Source: Rhizobium binae (GTDB lineage Bacteria; Pseudomonadota; Alphaproteobacteria; Rhizobiales; Rhizobiaceae). Taken from it: a stretch of DNA of 64,000 bases. The stretch lies in NCBI RefSeq assembly GCF_017357225.1, contig NZ_CP071607.1, forward strand, positions 372,001 to 436,000, read 5' to 3'. Shown one piece after another: positions 27,906 through 36,049 of the stretch. Position numbers and translations under genes: made by a program. The notes beneath the pieces were generated by a model. That model was not told the origin of the DNA and ran no database searches. It saw only the letters and a program-made list of their open reading frames with translations. Every line of letters starts with the position of its first letter. Position 1 is the first letter of the stretch.

Positions 27906-28238
27906 TCACGCCGCCATCTTCTGGCAGCTATCGGCGCAACGCCGGCAGGCGTCGACGCAGCTCCGCATGTCGCCGATCCGCTCGCAGTCGTCGGCGCACT
28001 GGGCGCAGATCTCGGCGCATTCCCGGCAGACATGCTTGTGGTGGTCCGAGCCGATCAGCATGAAATGCGCAGAGGTCCGGCAGATCTCCGCGCAGGCCAT
28101 CATCAGCTTGAAGTGGGGGGGCTTGGTGTGCTCCCCGCCCAACTCCAGGCAATGGCCCATCGCCATCGACAGGCATTCGCTGTAGCAGGCCAAGCAGTTG
28201 TCGATGCAGGCCTTCATCTCGGTCGAGATACGATGCAT
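27906..28238 (-). CDS. Four-helix-bundle copper-storage protein (Csp/DUF326-like)
   Basis: A 110-aa protein with 16 cysteines arranged in helical repeats (ACIDNCLACYSEC, ACAEIC, VCRECAEICAQCADDC, CVDACRRCADSC). This is the DUF326/Csp pattern, in which a tetramer of four-helix bundles packs Cu(I) on Cys thiolates. There is no signal peptide, so a cytosolic Csp3-type store is likely. The ATG at 28238 has AGGAG 8 bp upstream; the frame is open a further 12 codons. The next upstream gene encodes DUF305. Confidence 0.9.
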   Translation of the reverse strand: MHRISTEMKACIDNCLACYSECLSMAMGHCLELGGEHTKPPHFKLMMACAEICRTSAHFMLIGSDHHKHVCRECAEICAQCADDCERIGDMRSCVDACRRCADSCQKMAA

Positions 28239-28249
28239 GGCGGAATCTC

Positions 28250-28681
28250 CTACTTGACTTCCTTGTCCACCCATTTGGACATCTCTTCGATCTCCTTCTT
28301 CTGGGCTTCGATGATCCTCTGGGCCATCTGCTTGGCCTCTTCGTTGTCGCCGTACTTGAGCTCAACCTCCGACATGCTGATCGCGCCCATATGGTGAGCG
28401 ATCATGCCGCAGACGAAGGAGACGTCGGCATCCTTCTTCATCATTCCCTGCATCATGTTCATGTTCATGTCCTTCATGCCGTCCATCGACGCCTTCTGGT
28501 AGTCGGTCACCTGCATGCCTCCCGACGACATGTCGTCCTTCGACTTGTCCATCATCATGCCTTCGGACTTGCATTTCTCCGGATAGGCCATCGTCGACTG
28601 CGCGGAAGCGTCCGAGGGAAGGGCTGCGAACGAGACAGTGGCGGCGGTCGCCAAAAAGGCGAGAGTGGCGAGTGTGTTCAT
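28250..28681 (-). CDS. Secreted DUF305 family protein
   Basis: A 143-aa protein with an N-terminal signal peptide (MNTLATLAFLATAATVSFAA) and a Met/His-rich ferritin-like DUF305 core: MNMNMMQGMMKKDADVSFVC, MIAHHMGAISMSEVELKYG and EEAKQMAQRIIEAQKKEIEEM. DUF305 proteins such as cyanobacterial CopM bind periplasmic copper. Many Met and His residues fit Cu(I)/Cu(II) binding. It is 11 bp upstream of the Csp-like gene in the same direction, so the two probably share a transcript. Confidence 0.9.
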   Translation of the reverse strand: MNTLATLAFLATAATVSFAALPSDASAQSTMAYPEKCKSEGMMMDKSKDDMSSGGMQVTDYQKASMDGMKDMNMNMMQGMMKKDADVSFVCGMIAHHMGAISMSEVELKYGDNEEAKQMAQRIIEAQKKEIEEMSKWVDKEVK

Positions 28682-28718
28682 AATGGTGCTCCTATAAATG
28701 ATTGAGGATGGATTGGGC

Positions 28719-29045
28719 TCAAGCAGGAGAATCTCGAGGAGGAGGATCGATTGGCCGGATCAACAGTAGCGGCTGGTAGCTCTCCGGCACGCTGTCGTGG
28801 CGCATGGATTCGGTCTGGGGAGCCGCAATGGCAGCGAGTTCCAGGAGTATCTGGCAGCAGTGCATTGCCGAACAGCACGCCGTCTGGTGTCCGCATAAAT
28901 CCCGGCCGTGGTGATGCTCCGCGGCGACCGCACTGTGCTGACCTTGGAGAGCCGCCAACGGCGTGGCGATGCCGAAAGGATTCACTGCCATCATCAGGGC
29001 GATGACGAACACCTGCGCGTAACGGAATATGCTCCCAAGTCCCAT
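28719..29045 (-). CDS. Small secreted Cys/His-rich protein, function unknown
   Basis: A 108-aa protein if it starts at ATG 29045 (AGGGAAAG upstream). The signal-like hydrophobic segment (FRYAQVFVIALMMAV) is followed by HSAVAAEHHHGRDLCGHQTA, a cluster CCSAMHCC, and a Pro-rich tail. It resembles two other small proteins in the island (30276 and 40905), each with a CC-x3/4-C cluster after a signal peptide. It leads the leftward DUF305-Csp cluster. A periplasmic copper-binding role is inferred only. Confidence 0.65.
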   Translation of the reverse strand: MGLGSIFRYAQVFVIALMMAVNPFGIATPLAALQGQHSAVAAEHHHGRDLCGHQTACCSAMHCCQILLELAAIAAPQTESMRHDSVPESYQPLLLIRPIDPPPRDSPA

Positions 29046-29199
29046 TTGGATGGCTTTCCCTTCCACGGCAGAACCATGCCGCAGCAGAAATGTTCCGCGT
29101 ATCCGATGATCTGTGGCGGCGAGGCGTGTTGGCAATCGGCCGACGAGGAAAGTTTAACCCTCGCCCGCTACTCTGCGCCCCTCGCTTGGAGAGAACCCG

Positions 29200-29703
29200 A
29201 TGAAACGTGGCTATTCGCTGGCCCAGATAGGACTTCACTGGCTGGTCGCCCTCATGGTGCCCGGCCAGTACCTGACGGGCGGCAGCATCGAGCGGACTCA
29301 TCACGCCGTCCACATGGGCATGACACCATCGTACTGGGACATCGTCCAGCATCACCTCCACAACTACGCTGGAATGGCGATCGGCTTGCTGATGGGCGTG
29401 CGGCTGGTTCTACGTATCCTGCAGCCGCCCGATGCGAGCGCACCCGGAACATGGAGCGAGCGGGCCGCCACGGCGCTTCATCATGCCTTCTATGCCGCGG
29501 TCATCGCGCAGGCATGCATGGGATTCGCAGCGAGCTACTTCTGGTTGGGGATCGCGCCATATCACGTCGTGGGATCGAGGATCATCTTGGGGATGGTCGC
29601 GCTACACCTCGCCGCGGCGGCCTGGCACACGCTGGTCGCCCGTGACGAAACGGTAGACCGGATCGTGTTTCCTCGCAGCAAGCGGTCAGCCCAGGAACTG
29701 TAA
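29200..29703 (+). CDS. Cytochrome b561 family membrane protein
   Basis: A 167-aa protein with four TM segments and the His haem ligands of the bacterial CybB type: SLAQIGLHWLVALMV near the N-terminus, HNYAGMAIGLLMGVRLVLR, TALHHAFYAAVIAQACMG and GMVALHLAAAAWHTLVARD. It carries electrons across or within the inner membrane. Its position in the copper island suggests a redox role near copper enzymes, which is inference. Its last 18 bp overlap the convergent YqaA-like gene. Confidence 0.87.
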   Translation: MKRGYSLAQIGLHWLVALMVPGQYLTGGSIERTHHAVHMGMTPSYWDIVQHHLHNYAGMAIGLLMGVRLVLRILQPPDASAPGTWSERAATALHHAFYAAVIAQACMGFAASYFWLGIAPYHVVGSRIILGMVALHLAAAAWHTLVARDETVDRIVFPRSKRSAQEL

Positions 29704-30126
29704 CGTCGCCAACGTCAGCACGACATAGCGGCCCGTCTTGGCGACGAACACGAGGATCGTGAACGGAAGCAGCGGCTCCCTGAGCACTCCGGCGACAACG
29801 GTAAGAGCGTCTCCAAGCACCGGCATCCAGGAAAGCAGCAGCGTCCACTTCCCGTATTTCCGGTACCAGCGGGACGAACGTTCGAGCGCCGCCTCCCCGA
29901 CTGGAAACCAGCGTCGGTCCCGAAAACGTTCGACCCCGCGGCCTAGGAACCAGTTCACGATACTTCCAAGCGTGTTCCCGATGCTAGCGACGGCGAGCAG
30001 AGCAGGGACGGAGAACTTACCCGTGAGGAGAAGTCCGACCAGCACGGACTCCGATTGCATCGGCAGTATCGTCGCCGCGCCGAGTGCGGCGGCAAAAAGG
30101 CCGAAGTAGGATGCGAGATCGATCAT
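29686..30126 (-). CDS. YqaA-family (DedA/SNARE-associated-like) membrane protein
   Basis: A 146-aa, mostly hydrophobic protein with the YqaA pattern: ATILPMQSESVLVGLLL, SIGNTLGSIVNWFLGRG, WYRKYGKWTLLLSWMPVLGD and ALTVVAGVLREP. Family members are inner-membrane proteins of uncertain, transporter-like function. It is divergent from HmrR promoter 3 and overlaps the cytochrome b561 gene tail to tail. Confidence 0.82.
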   Translation of the reverse strand: MIDLASYFGLFAAALGAATILPMQSESVLVGLLLTGKFSVPALLAVASIGNTLGSIVNWFLGRGVERFRDRRWFPVGEAALERSSRWYRKYGKWTLLLSWMPVLGDALTVVAGVLREPLLPFTILVFVAKTGRYVVLTLATLQFLG

Positions 30127-30144
30127 TGAGAAAGAACAGCCCTG

Positions 30145-30175
30145 TTGACCTTACCACCGTTGGAAGGCGTAGCTA
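30145..30175 (+). promoter_or_regulatory. HmrR/CueR-type promoter 3 (rightward oxidase/cupredoxin cluster)
   Basis: TTGACC (30145-30150), a 19-bp spacer and TAGCTA (30170-30175). The dyad CCTTAC-CACCGTT-GGAAGG lies at 30149-30167. A transcript would start about 95 bp before the ORF at 30276 and could read the rightward run to 35164. Confidence 0.82.
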
Positions 30176-30275
30176 TGCACCGACGTGATGTTCGCGCGCC
30201 ACATAAAGGACTCGAACATCGACAAGGGATAGGTCCTAATTGAAATCGCGCTGCTTTGCATGTAGCTCGTCGGGA

Positions 30276-30683
30276 ATGGGCAAGATGTACCGAATCACAG
30301 TGAGCAGGCTGCTCATGATGATGCGGCTGGTGATCATCGTATCACTGGCGGGGTACTCGCTGTCGAACGCCAACACTGCGATGCATGGCTCGTTTTTCCC
30401 TGACCTGCAAGTCGTTGCCGTGGACGCGACACCATCCCATGAAGGGCACACCATGGTGGGCGCGGCCGATCACGGCCACTCGCACGGTGACCTGTCCGAT
30501 GATGGGGATGACATCTCGAAGCTCGTCAAGCAGCAATGCTGCAACGACTTCTGCGGCGGGCTTGGTATCATTTGTGAAGGCCCCGACGTCGGCGGACCCG
30601 TCGTGACCTCGATCCGGCAGTTCGCTGACGACCGTACGACCTTAGGCGAACTGCCGCCCCTCCATCGTCCCCCGAATATCTGA
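30276..30683 (+). CDS. Secreted His/Cys-rich protein, DUF2946-like
   Basis: A 135-aa protein with an N-terminal hydrophobic signal (SRLLMMMRLVIIVSLAGYSL), a His-rich middle (HEGHTMVG, DHGHSHGD) and a cysteine cluster KQQCCNDFCGG, then GIICEGPD, ending in LPPLHRPPNI. This layout resembles DUF2946-type leader proteins of copper loci. It is the first gene after HmrR promoter 3. A TTG at 30240 is an alternative start. Function is unknown; metal binding is likely from composition. Confidence 0.72.
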   Translation: MGKMYRITVSRLLMMMRLVIIVSLAGYSLSNANTAMHGSFFPDLQVVAVDATPSHEGHTMVGAADHGHSHGDLSDDGDDISKLVKQQCCNDFCGGLGIICEGPDVGGPVVTSIRQFADDRTTLGELPPLHRPPNI

Positions 30684-30774
30684 ATAGAGACGCACCCGCT
30701 TGATCGGATCCAGTCGGTCCCCCGCCTTTGTTCTGGCGGACGACCGCAGGCTACCTCTTATTCGGACATTCATA

Positions 30775-31002
30775 ATGAAACCCTCGATTTTCGTGGTGGG
30801 GCTGCCGCTTGTCATCGGCGGCTGCGCATCCACACTTCCTCCCAACGTGGTGGCGTCTTCCACCGCGGCCGAACAGCCGCCTGCGCGCGCGGTCGCGTAT
30901 CAGTCGCCGATGTCGGGCTACGTCGCCAGGCAGCCCGTCGATCCCAAGCCGTGGCGCAGACAGAACGATCTGCAGTCTCCAGCGAATGGAGACGCCCAAT
31001 GA
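30775..31002 (+). CDS. Small outer-membrane-type lipoprotein
   Basis: A 75-aa protein with a lipoprotein signal ending in the lipobox (LPLVIGGC at about residue 18). The mature part is short, polar and Pro-rich. Its stop overlaps the start of the TolC-like gene by 4 bp (ATGA), so the two are translationally coupled and may work at the same envelope site. No domain was recognised. Confidence 0.75.
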   Translation: MKPSIFVVGLPLVIGGCASTLPPNVVASSTAAEQPPARAVAYQSPMSGYVARQPVDPKPWRRQNDLQSPANGDAQ

Positions 31003-32462
31003 TTGGCTGTAGAAAACTGATCGCGACACTGGCATTCCCGCTGTTCTTGAGCGGCTGCATCACAGGAGCCGAGTATTCCAGCAAGGAGGCGGGCTTCACT
31101 CCGGTTGCCAACAAGATCGCAACCGTCACGGCCAAGCAGACCGTCTGGATCCAGAACCAGAACCAGGCTCGCGCGGTTGCTGCCGAGGTCAGAAGCCTGC
31201 TCGATCGAAAGAAGAGCCTCGATGTCGAGACGGCCGTCCAGATCGCCCTGCTCAACAACAAGGGCCTCCAGGCCGCCTACGCCGATCTCGGCGACAGCGC
31301 GGCGGACGCCTGGCAGTCAACGATGTTCATCAATCCGACCGTGTCCATCGGCACGACGGGCATGGGGACGCCGGAACTAGGGGCGTTCAAGACCGTCGAA
31401 GGGATGATCACGACGAACATCCTGGCGCTCGCAACGAGGAACCGGGACATCGCGATCGCCGACACCCGCTTCCGGCAGGCGCAGTTGACCGCGGCCGTGA
31501 GAACGCTCCAGGTCGCCGCCGACACGCGGCGCGCCTGGATCGGGGCCGTGGCGACCTGGGAGAACGTCGGACAGCTTCAGCGCGCCCAGGCGACGGCGGA
31601 CGCCGCTTCCGATCTCGCGGAGAAGCTGGGCGAGACCGGCGCGATGACAAAGGGAGCCCAGGCCCGCGAACATGGCTTCGTCGCCGAACTCGCCGGCGAG
31701 ACGGCAAAGGCGCGCCTCGCAGCTCGTCTCGCCAAGGAGGAGCTGACGCGGCTGATGGGTCTCTGGGGATCCGACCTGGACTACCAGGTCCCGAACAGCC
31801 TGCCGTCGCTGCCGAAGTCCGTCGTCAGGCGCGATACCATCGAGGCCGAGGCTCTAAGGAACCGCATCGACCTTCAGGTCGCGAAGCTCGAACTGGAGGC
31901 GACAGCCAAATCCTATGGTCTCACTGAAGCCACCCGCTACGTCACCGATCTCGAAATCCTGACGGGCTTCGAGACGGAACGGGAAATCGAGGACGACGAA
32001 AGGACCACCAGGACGACCGGCCAGGTTGAGCTGGAGTTCGCGATCCCGATCTTCGACACAGGCAAGGCGCGGATGCGCAAGGCCGAACTGGCCTATATGC
32101 GGGCGGCAAACCAGCTTGCGGAGAAGGCCGTCAACGTCCGCTCGGAAGCACGCTCCGCATACGAGGCATACCGTTCGAACTACGACATCGCGCGGCACTA
32201 CCGCAACAATGTCGTGCCGTTGCGCACCAAGGTCGAGGAAGAATCTCTGCTGACCTACAACGGCATGATCACCAACACTTTCGAGCTGCTCACCGACACC
32301 CGCGACAAGATCAACTCCATCCTGCTCTCCGTCAACGCCAAGCGCGATTTCTGGCTAGCCGAAGCCAACCTGGCGCCTGCGATCTACGGTGGTGGCGCGA
32401 CCAACGCGCCGGCAGAGACCGAAGTCGCCGCTGCTTCCGGCAGCAGCGCTGGCGGCCATTGA
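30999..32462 (+). CDS. TolC/CusC-type outer-membrane efflux lipoprotein
   Basis: A 487-aa protein with a lipoprotein signal (LAFPLFLSGC) and long coiled-coil helices of the OEP family (TAVQIALLNNKGLQAAYADL, RNRIDLQVAKLELEATAKSY, ARSAYEAYRSNYDIARHYR). OEP proteins form trimeric outer-membrane ducts for RND or ABC pumps. No RND pump (CusA) or adaptor (CusB) is encoded in the island, so it must use partners elsewhere or act otherwise. It is followed 15 bp later by the multicopper oxidase. Confidence 0.87.
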   Translation: MIGCRKLIATLAFPLFLSGCITGAEYSSKEAGFTPVANKIATVTAKQTVWIQNQNQARAVAAEVRSLLDRKKSLDVETAVQIALLNNKGLQAAYADLGDSAADAWQSTMFINPTVSIGTTGMGTPELGAFKTVEGMITTNILALATRNRDIAIADTRFRQAQLTAAVRTLQVAADTRRAWIGAVATWENVGQLQRAQATADAASDLAEKLGETGAMTKGAQAREHGFVAELAGETAKARLAARLAKEELTRLMGLWGSDLDYQVPNSLPSLPKSVVRRDTIEAEALRNRIDLQVAKLELEATAKSYGLTEATRYVTDLEILTGFETEREIEDDERTTRTTGQVELEFAIPIFDTGKARMRKAELAYMRAANQLAEKAVNVRSEARSAYEAYRSNYDIARHYRNNVVPLRTKVEEESLLTYNGMITNTFELLTDTRDKINSILLSVNAKRDFWLAEANLAPAIYGGGATNAPAETEVAAASGSSAGGH

Positions 32463-32476
32463 GAAAGGAACCCAAC

Positions 32477-33823
32477 ATGTTCAACAGACGACAGTTGTTC
32501 GGTGCGAGCGCAGCGCTGCTGGCGGCGGGAGCCTGGACGAAAACCTCAGCGATGGGGCTGCCCGACGCCCCGGCAATGAAATCGGCGGACATGCAACCTC
32601 CGCTCCACCCGACCTCTGGTCCGGACTACCAGCCGGTCGTCACCCTTAACGGCTGGACCCTGCCCCACCGGATGAACAACGGCGTCAAGGAGTTCCACCT
32701 CGTCGCCGAGCCCGTCGAACGCGAAATGGCCGATGGCATGACCGCTTATCTGTGGGGCTATAACGGCCAGTCCCCCGGCCCGACGATCGAAGCCGTCGAG
32801 GGCGACCGGGTGCGCATCTTTGTGACCAACAAGCTGCCTGAACACACGACGATCCACTGGCACGGCATGATCCTGCCGTCGGGCATGGACGGCGTCGGCG
32901 GCCTGACGCAGCCACACATCCCGGTCGGAAAGACCTTCGTCTACGAGTTCGATCTCGTGAAGTCGGGCACCTTCATGTACCACCCGCACTCCGACGAGAT
33001 GGTGCAGATGGCGATGGGCATGATGGGCTTCTTCGTCGTCCATCCGAAAGATCCGAAGTTCATGCGGGTCGACCGCGATTTCGTCTTTCTGCTCAACGCC
33101 TACGACATCGATCCCGGCTCCTACGTGCCGCGCATCATGGAGATGACCGATTTCAACATGTGGTGCTGGAATAGCCGCGTGTTTCCGGACATCAGCCCGC
33201 TGGTCGTTTCCAGGAACGACAGGGTGCGGGTGCGGATCGGCAACCTGACCATGACCAACCATCCGGTTCACATGCATGGCTATGACTTCGAGGTGACATG
33301 CACGGATGGCGGATGGGTGCGGCCCGAAGCACGGTGGCCGGAGGTGAGCATCGATATCCCGGTCGGCGCGATGCGCGCCTACGAGTTCGACGCCAAGTAT
33401 CTCGGCGACTGGGCGATCCACTGCCACAAGTCGCATCACACGATGAACGCGATGGGCCACGACATCCCGACCTTCATCGGTGCTGATAAGTCGAAGCTCG
33501 CCGAGAAGATCAGGAAGCTTCAGCCGGAATACATGCCCATGGGCACCAAGGGCATGGCCGATATGGGCGAAATGGAAATGCCCATTCCCGAGAACACTGT
33601 TCCAATGATGACCGGCTGGGGGCCGCATGGCCCGATCGAAATGGGCGGCATGTTCTCGGTCGTGAAGGTCCGCGAGGGCATCTCGGCGGACGATTACTCC
33701 GATCCCGGCTGGTACGAAAACCCGCCCGGAACGCAGGCCTGGGAGTGGACCGGCGAACTGCCGGACGCGACCAAGGCCAAAGACGCGAAGACGCAAATCA
33801 CGCCGAAGCCGACGAACGGCTGA
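32477..33823 (+). CDS. Multicopper oxidase (periplasmic)
   Basis: A 448-aa protein with a twin-arginine-like signal (MFNRRQLFGASAALLAAGA). The four copper-ligand motifs are present: TTIHWHGM, FMYHPHSDEMVQMAMG, NHPVHMHGYDFEV and the HCHKSHHTMNAMGH Cys-His region. The Met-rich stretch MGTKGMADMGEMEMP may bind extra Cu(I). Such enzymes oxidise Cu(I) to Cu(II). It is encoded between the TolC-like protein and the cupredoxin, in one rightward cluster behind HmrR promoter 3. Confidence 0.92.
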   Translation: MFNRRQLFGASAALLAAGAWTKTSAMGLPDAPAMKSADMQPPLHPTSGPDYQPVVTLNGWTLPHRMNNGVKEFHLVAEPVEREMADGMTAYLWGYNGQSPGPTIEAVEGDRVRIFVTNKLPEHTTIHWHGMILPSGMDGVGGLTQPHIPVGKTFVYEFDLVKSGTFMYHPHSDEMVQMAMGMMGFFVVHPKDPKFMRVDRDFVFLLNAYDIDPGSYVPRIMEMTDFNMWCWNSRVFPDISPLVVSRNDRVRVRIGNLTMTNHPVHMHGYDFEVTCTDGGWVRPEARWPEVSIDIPVGAMRAYEFDAKYLGDWAIHCHKSHHTMNAMGHDIPTFIGADKSKLAEKIRKLQPEYMPMGTKGMADMGEMEMPIPENTVPMMTGWGPHGPIEMGGMFSVVKVREGISADDYSDPGWYENPPGTQAWEWTGELPDATKAKDAKTQITPKPTNG

Positions 33824-33857
33824 GGCTCAACATCCAACATCAGAAAAGGATCTACGC

Positions 33858-34337
33858 ATGAAGAATTATGTAATGGCACTGGCTCTCGCGGCGCTTGCAA
33901 CTCCCGCCCTCGCTTCCGGCAACCACGCCGGCGGTCATGGTGAGAAAATGGCGGTCGGCGAGCCTGGCGACAAGGCCAAGGCGACACAGACCATCCGCGT
34001 CACGATGAAGGAGACCGACGACGGAAAGATGATCTTCACTCCCGCCGTTATCAATGTCCGCAAGGGGCAGACGGTCAAGATCGCGATCAAGAATGCCGGA
34101 ACCGTCGACCACGAATTTGTGCTCGATCAGGAAGACAAGATCCTTGAGCACAAGAAGGTCATGGAGAAGTTCCCGGAGATGGAGCATGCCGACCCCAATT
34201 CCATCCGCCTTCCGGCCGGCCAGTCCGGCGAGATCGTCTGGAAGTTCACCACCGACGGCGCGTTCAAATTCGCCTGCCTGATCCCCGGCCATTACGAAGC
34301 CGGCATGCACGGCGATGTCAGCGTCGCCGGGAAATAA
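33858..34337 (+). CDS. Cupredoxin-family copper-binding periplasmic protein
   Basis: A 159-aa protein with signal peptide MKNYVMALALAALATPALAS. The cupredoxin fold shows NVRKGQTVKIAIKNAGTVDH, EFVLDQED and a C-terminal Cu site CLIPGHYEAGMHGDV (Cys, His, Met ligands), plus an early His in the TVDHEF segment. It probably shuttles periplasmic copper and electrons with the adjacent multicopper oxidase. A diverged fragment of the same family lies at 42326-42390. Confidence 0.92.
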   Translation: MKNYVMALALAALATPALASGNHAGGHGEKMAVGEPGDKAKATQTIRVTMKETDDGKMIFTPAVINVRKGQTVKIAIKNAGTVDHEFVLDQEDKILEHKKVMEKFPEMEHADPNSIRLPAGQSGEIVWKFTTDGAFKFACLIPGHYEAGMHGDVSVAGK

Positions 34338-34358
34338 TTCCAACAAGGAGCCACGAAT

Positions 34359-34646
34359 ATGAAAACTGCGATGATCAAAATCAGTCTAGCCACCCTCCTC
34401 TCCGTCAGCGCGGCCTTCGGTGCGTTCGCCGAGGAGTTCACGAAGGGCGTCGTCAACAAGGTCGACGCGAAGGCGAAGAAGGTCACCATCAAGCATGAAG
34501 ACCTGAAGAACCTCGACATGCCTGCGATGACGATGGTCTTCCGAGTCGAGGATCCGGCTCTGCTCGAAAAGCTGAAGGAAGGCTCGAGCATCGAGTTCGT
34601 TGCCGAACGCGTGAATGGCAAGCTGACCGTCACCGAAGTAAAATAG
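34359..34646 (+). CDS. cusF: CusF-like periplasmic copper-binding protein
   Basis: A 95-aa protein with signal peptide (MKTAMIKISLATLLSVSAAF) and the CusF OB-fold: KGVVNKVDAKAKKVTIKHED, LDMPAMTMVFRVED and FVAERVNGKLTVTEV. The H-x-MPAMTM pattern carries the Met/His/Trp-type Cu(I) site of CusF, although here the aromatic cation-pi residue is not obvious. It is encoded 21 bp after the cupredoxin gene. Confidence 0.9.
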   Translation: MKTAMIKISLATLLSVSAAFGAFAEEFTKGVVNKVDAKAKKVTIKHEDLKNLDMPAMTMVFRVEDPALLEKLKEGSSIEFVAERVNGKLTVTEVK

Positions 34647-34652
34647 CATACT

Positions 34653-34684
34653 CCCTGTCGCCCGGATTCAACCGGGCGACAGGG
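34653..34684 (+). promoter_or_regulatory. Perfect 13-bp hairpin between cusF and the DUF411 gene
   Basis: CCCTGTCGCCCGG and CCGGGCGACAGGG are perfectly complementary around an ATTCAA loop. No T-run follows on either strand, so this is more likely a processing or mRNA-stability element, or partial attenuator, than a full terminator. Confidence 0.75.
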
Positions 34685-34702
34685 CATCGAGGAGTGGAGA
34701 CA

Positions 34703-35164
34703 ATGCGCAGGAGAAGCTTCATCGCAATGGCGCCGTCCGCGCTGCTATTGCTCGCCGGACGGGTTGGTGCGACCGTCCCGACGGAGATGACTGTCTACAA
34801 GGATCCGAACTGCGGCTGCTGCCACGCATGGGCGAAGGCGATGACCGCCGCGGGCTATTCCGTCGACATCCGCGACGCCGACGACCTTGCCGCGGTCAAG
34901 GCGCGGCTGGGCGTGCCTGCGGACTTGGAGGGATGCCACATCGCCGTCGTTCAGGAATTTTACCTCGAGGGACACGTGCCGCTTGAGGCCGTCCAGCGCC
35001 TGCTAGAGGAGCGGCCGCCGGTCCGGGGACTGGCCGTGCCGGGCATGCCCTCCGGCTCGTTGGGAATGGGTGACGACCCGCAGGCGTCCTATGACGTCTA
35101 TGCGATCCCCTCGAGGACCGGCGCGCCATACGTGTTCATGGAGGTCCGCCCCCGGAAGGGCTGA
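34703..35164 (+). CDS. DUF411 metal-binding protein
   Basis: A 153-aa protein with a TAT/Sec-like N-terminus (MRRRSFIAMAPSALLLLAG). The DUF411 core shows MTVYKDPNCGCCHAWAKAM, LEGCHIAVVQEFYLEGHVP and LAVPGMPSGSLGM. DUF411 proteins occur in copper-resistance loci and are thought to bind Cu through the CGCCH motif. The ATG at 34703 has GGAGTGGAG upstream; a GTG nine bases earlier is also possible. It is the last gene of the rightward cluster. Confidence 0.9.
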   Translation: MRRRSFIAMAPSALLLLAGRVGATVPTEMTVYKDPNCGCCHAWAKAMTAAGYSVDIRDADDLAAVKARLGVPADLEGCHIAVVQEFYLEGHVPLEAVQRLLEERPPVRGLAVPGMPSGSLGMGDDPQASYDVYAIPSRTGAPYVFMEVRPRKG

Positions 35165-35198
35165 CGCCTCGATCGTCCAAGCCATGCCGCACTACCGC

Positions 35199-35567
35199 TC
35201 AGGAAACCGGGGCGTTGCAGAGCGCTGACCAGAGATCGTGCTTCCAGTCGGTTCCCGGCCGCGCCGAAACGTCGATTGGATAGTCGGTGGAATTGATCCG
35301 CACCGTGGCGGGCGAAACGCAGCGCACGCTCGCCTTGTGCCGTCCGCCGTCCCGATAGAGCACTGCTCCGCCACCGTCGAATTCCGACAGTGTAATGACG
35401 ACGTCGAAGTCGAAGGTGGGATCGCGAGAGACAGCGCCCTCCGCCAGACTGAGACTGACCGACCGGCTGCCACCGAACGAAGCGGTGTGGAAGACGGCAA
35501 GCCCGGCCGCCACCGACATCGATGCGGACTGCGCGCAAAGGATCAAAGTCAGAAGGACTCGGCGCAT
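35199..35567 (-). CDS. Secreted protein of unknown function
   Basis: A 122-aa protein with a signal peptide (MRRVLLTLILCAQSASMSVA). The mature part is beta-rich (GGSRSVSLSLAEGAV, FDFDVVITLSEFDGGGAVLY) with two cysteines (VRCVSP, ALCNAP) that could form a disulfide. No family was recognised. It is convergent with the DUF411 gene and follows the EF-hand gene on the same strand. Confidence 0.65.
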   Translation of the reverse strand: MRRVLLTLILCAQSASMSVAAGLAVFHTASFGGSRSVSLSLAEGAVSRDPTFDFDVVITLSEFDGGGAVLYRDGGRHKASVRCVSPATVRINSTDYPIDVSARPGTDWKHDLWSALCNAPVS

Positions 35568-35647
35568 TTACCCCTCCCGCGGTGAATGCATTCCGATCCT
35601 ATCATATCCTCGGAGGCTCCGCGACAGCGCCTTCGAGGTCGCCTCCG

Positions 35648-36049
35648 CTACGGCCCCCAGAACATCTGCATCTCTTCGGGCGTGACCTTACCGTCCTTGT
35701 TGGCGTCCACGCTACCGAAGATCGGCTTGTGGATCGCCGTCACCTCCTCGAATGACAGCGCGCCATCCCCGTCGGCGTCGGCGATCGCGAACATTATTTT
35801 CATCATGGGTCCGCGCATACCCGTCGTTGGCATGCCCCCCATCATGCCGGACTGAATCATGCCTGATCCGCCCGGCATTGCGCTCTGGCCTTGCGGGGTC
35901 GTGTCCTTCATTCCCGACGGCTGTGTCGCCTGCGCCGGGTCCGCAGGATGATGGGGATCCGCCCCGCTCGTCTGCGCAAGGGCGAGCTCTGCACTGCCGA
36001 CGGCAATCGCCGCGGTCAGCAGGATAACATTTGGCACTGTCATTCCCAT
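35648..36049 (-). CDS. Secreted EF-hand calcium-binding protein
   Basis: A 133-aa protein with a signal peptide (VPNVILLTAAIAVGSAELALA) and a Met/Gly-rich linker. It ends with two EF-hand loops, DADGDGALSFEE and DANKDGKVTPEE, both with intact D-x-D/N-x-D-G-x6-E ligands. The Met-rich segment (SGMMGGMPTTGMRGPMMK) may also bind copper. Small EF-hand proteins are common companions of copper loci, but the role is unknown. Confidence 0.87.
   Translation of the reverse strand: MGMTVPNVILLTAAIAVGSAELALAQTSGADPHHPADPAQATQPSGMKDTTPQGQSAMPGGSGMIQSGMMGGMPTTGMRGPMMKIMFAIADADGDGALSFEEVTAIHKPIFGSVDANKDGKVTPEEMQMFWGP

Noticed and set aside
28678..29361. 227-codon minus-strand frame across 28678-29361
   Set aside because: It is antisense to part of the cytochrome b561 gene and overlaps the small secreted protein in another frame; composition is that of a shadow.
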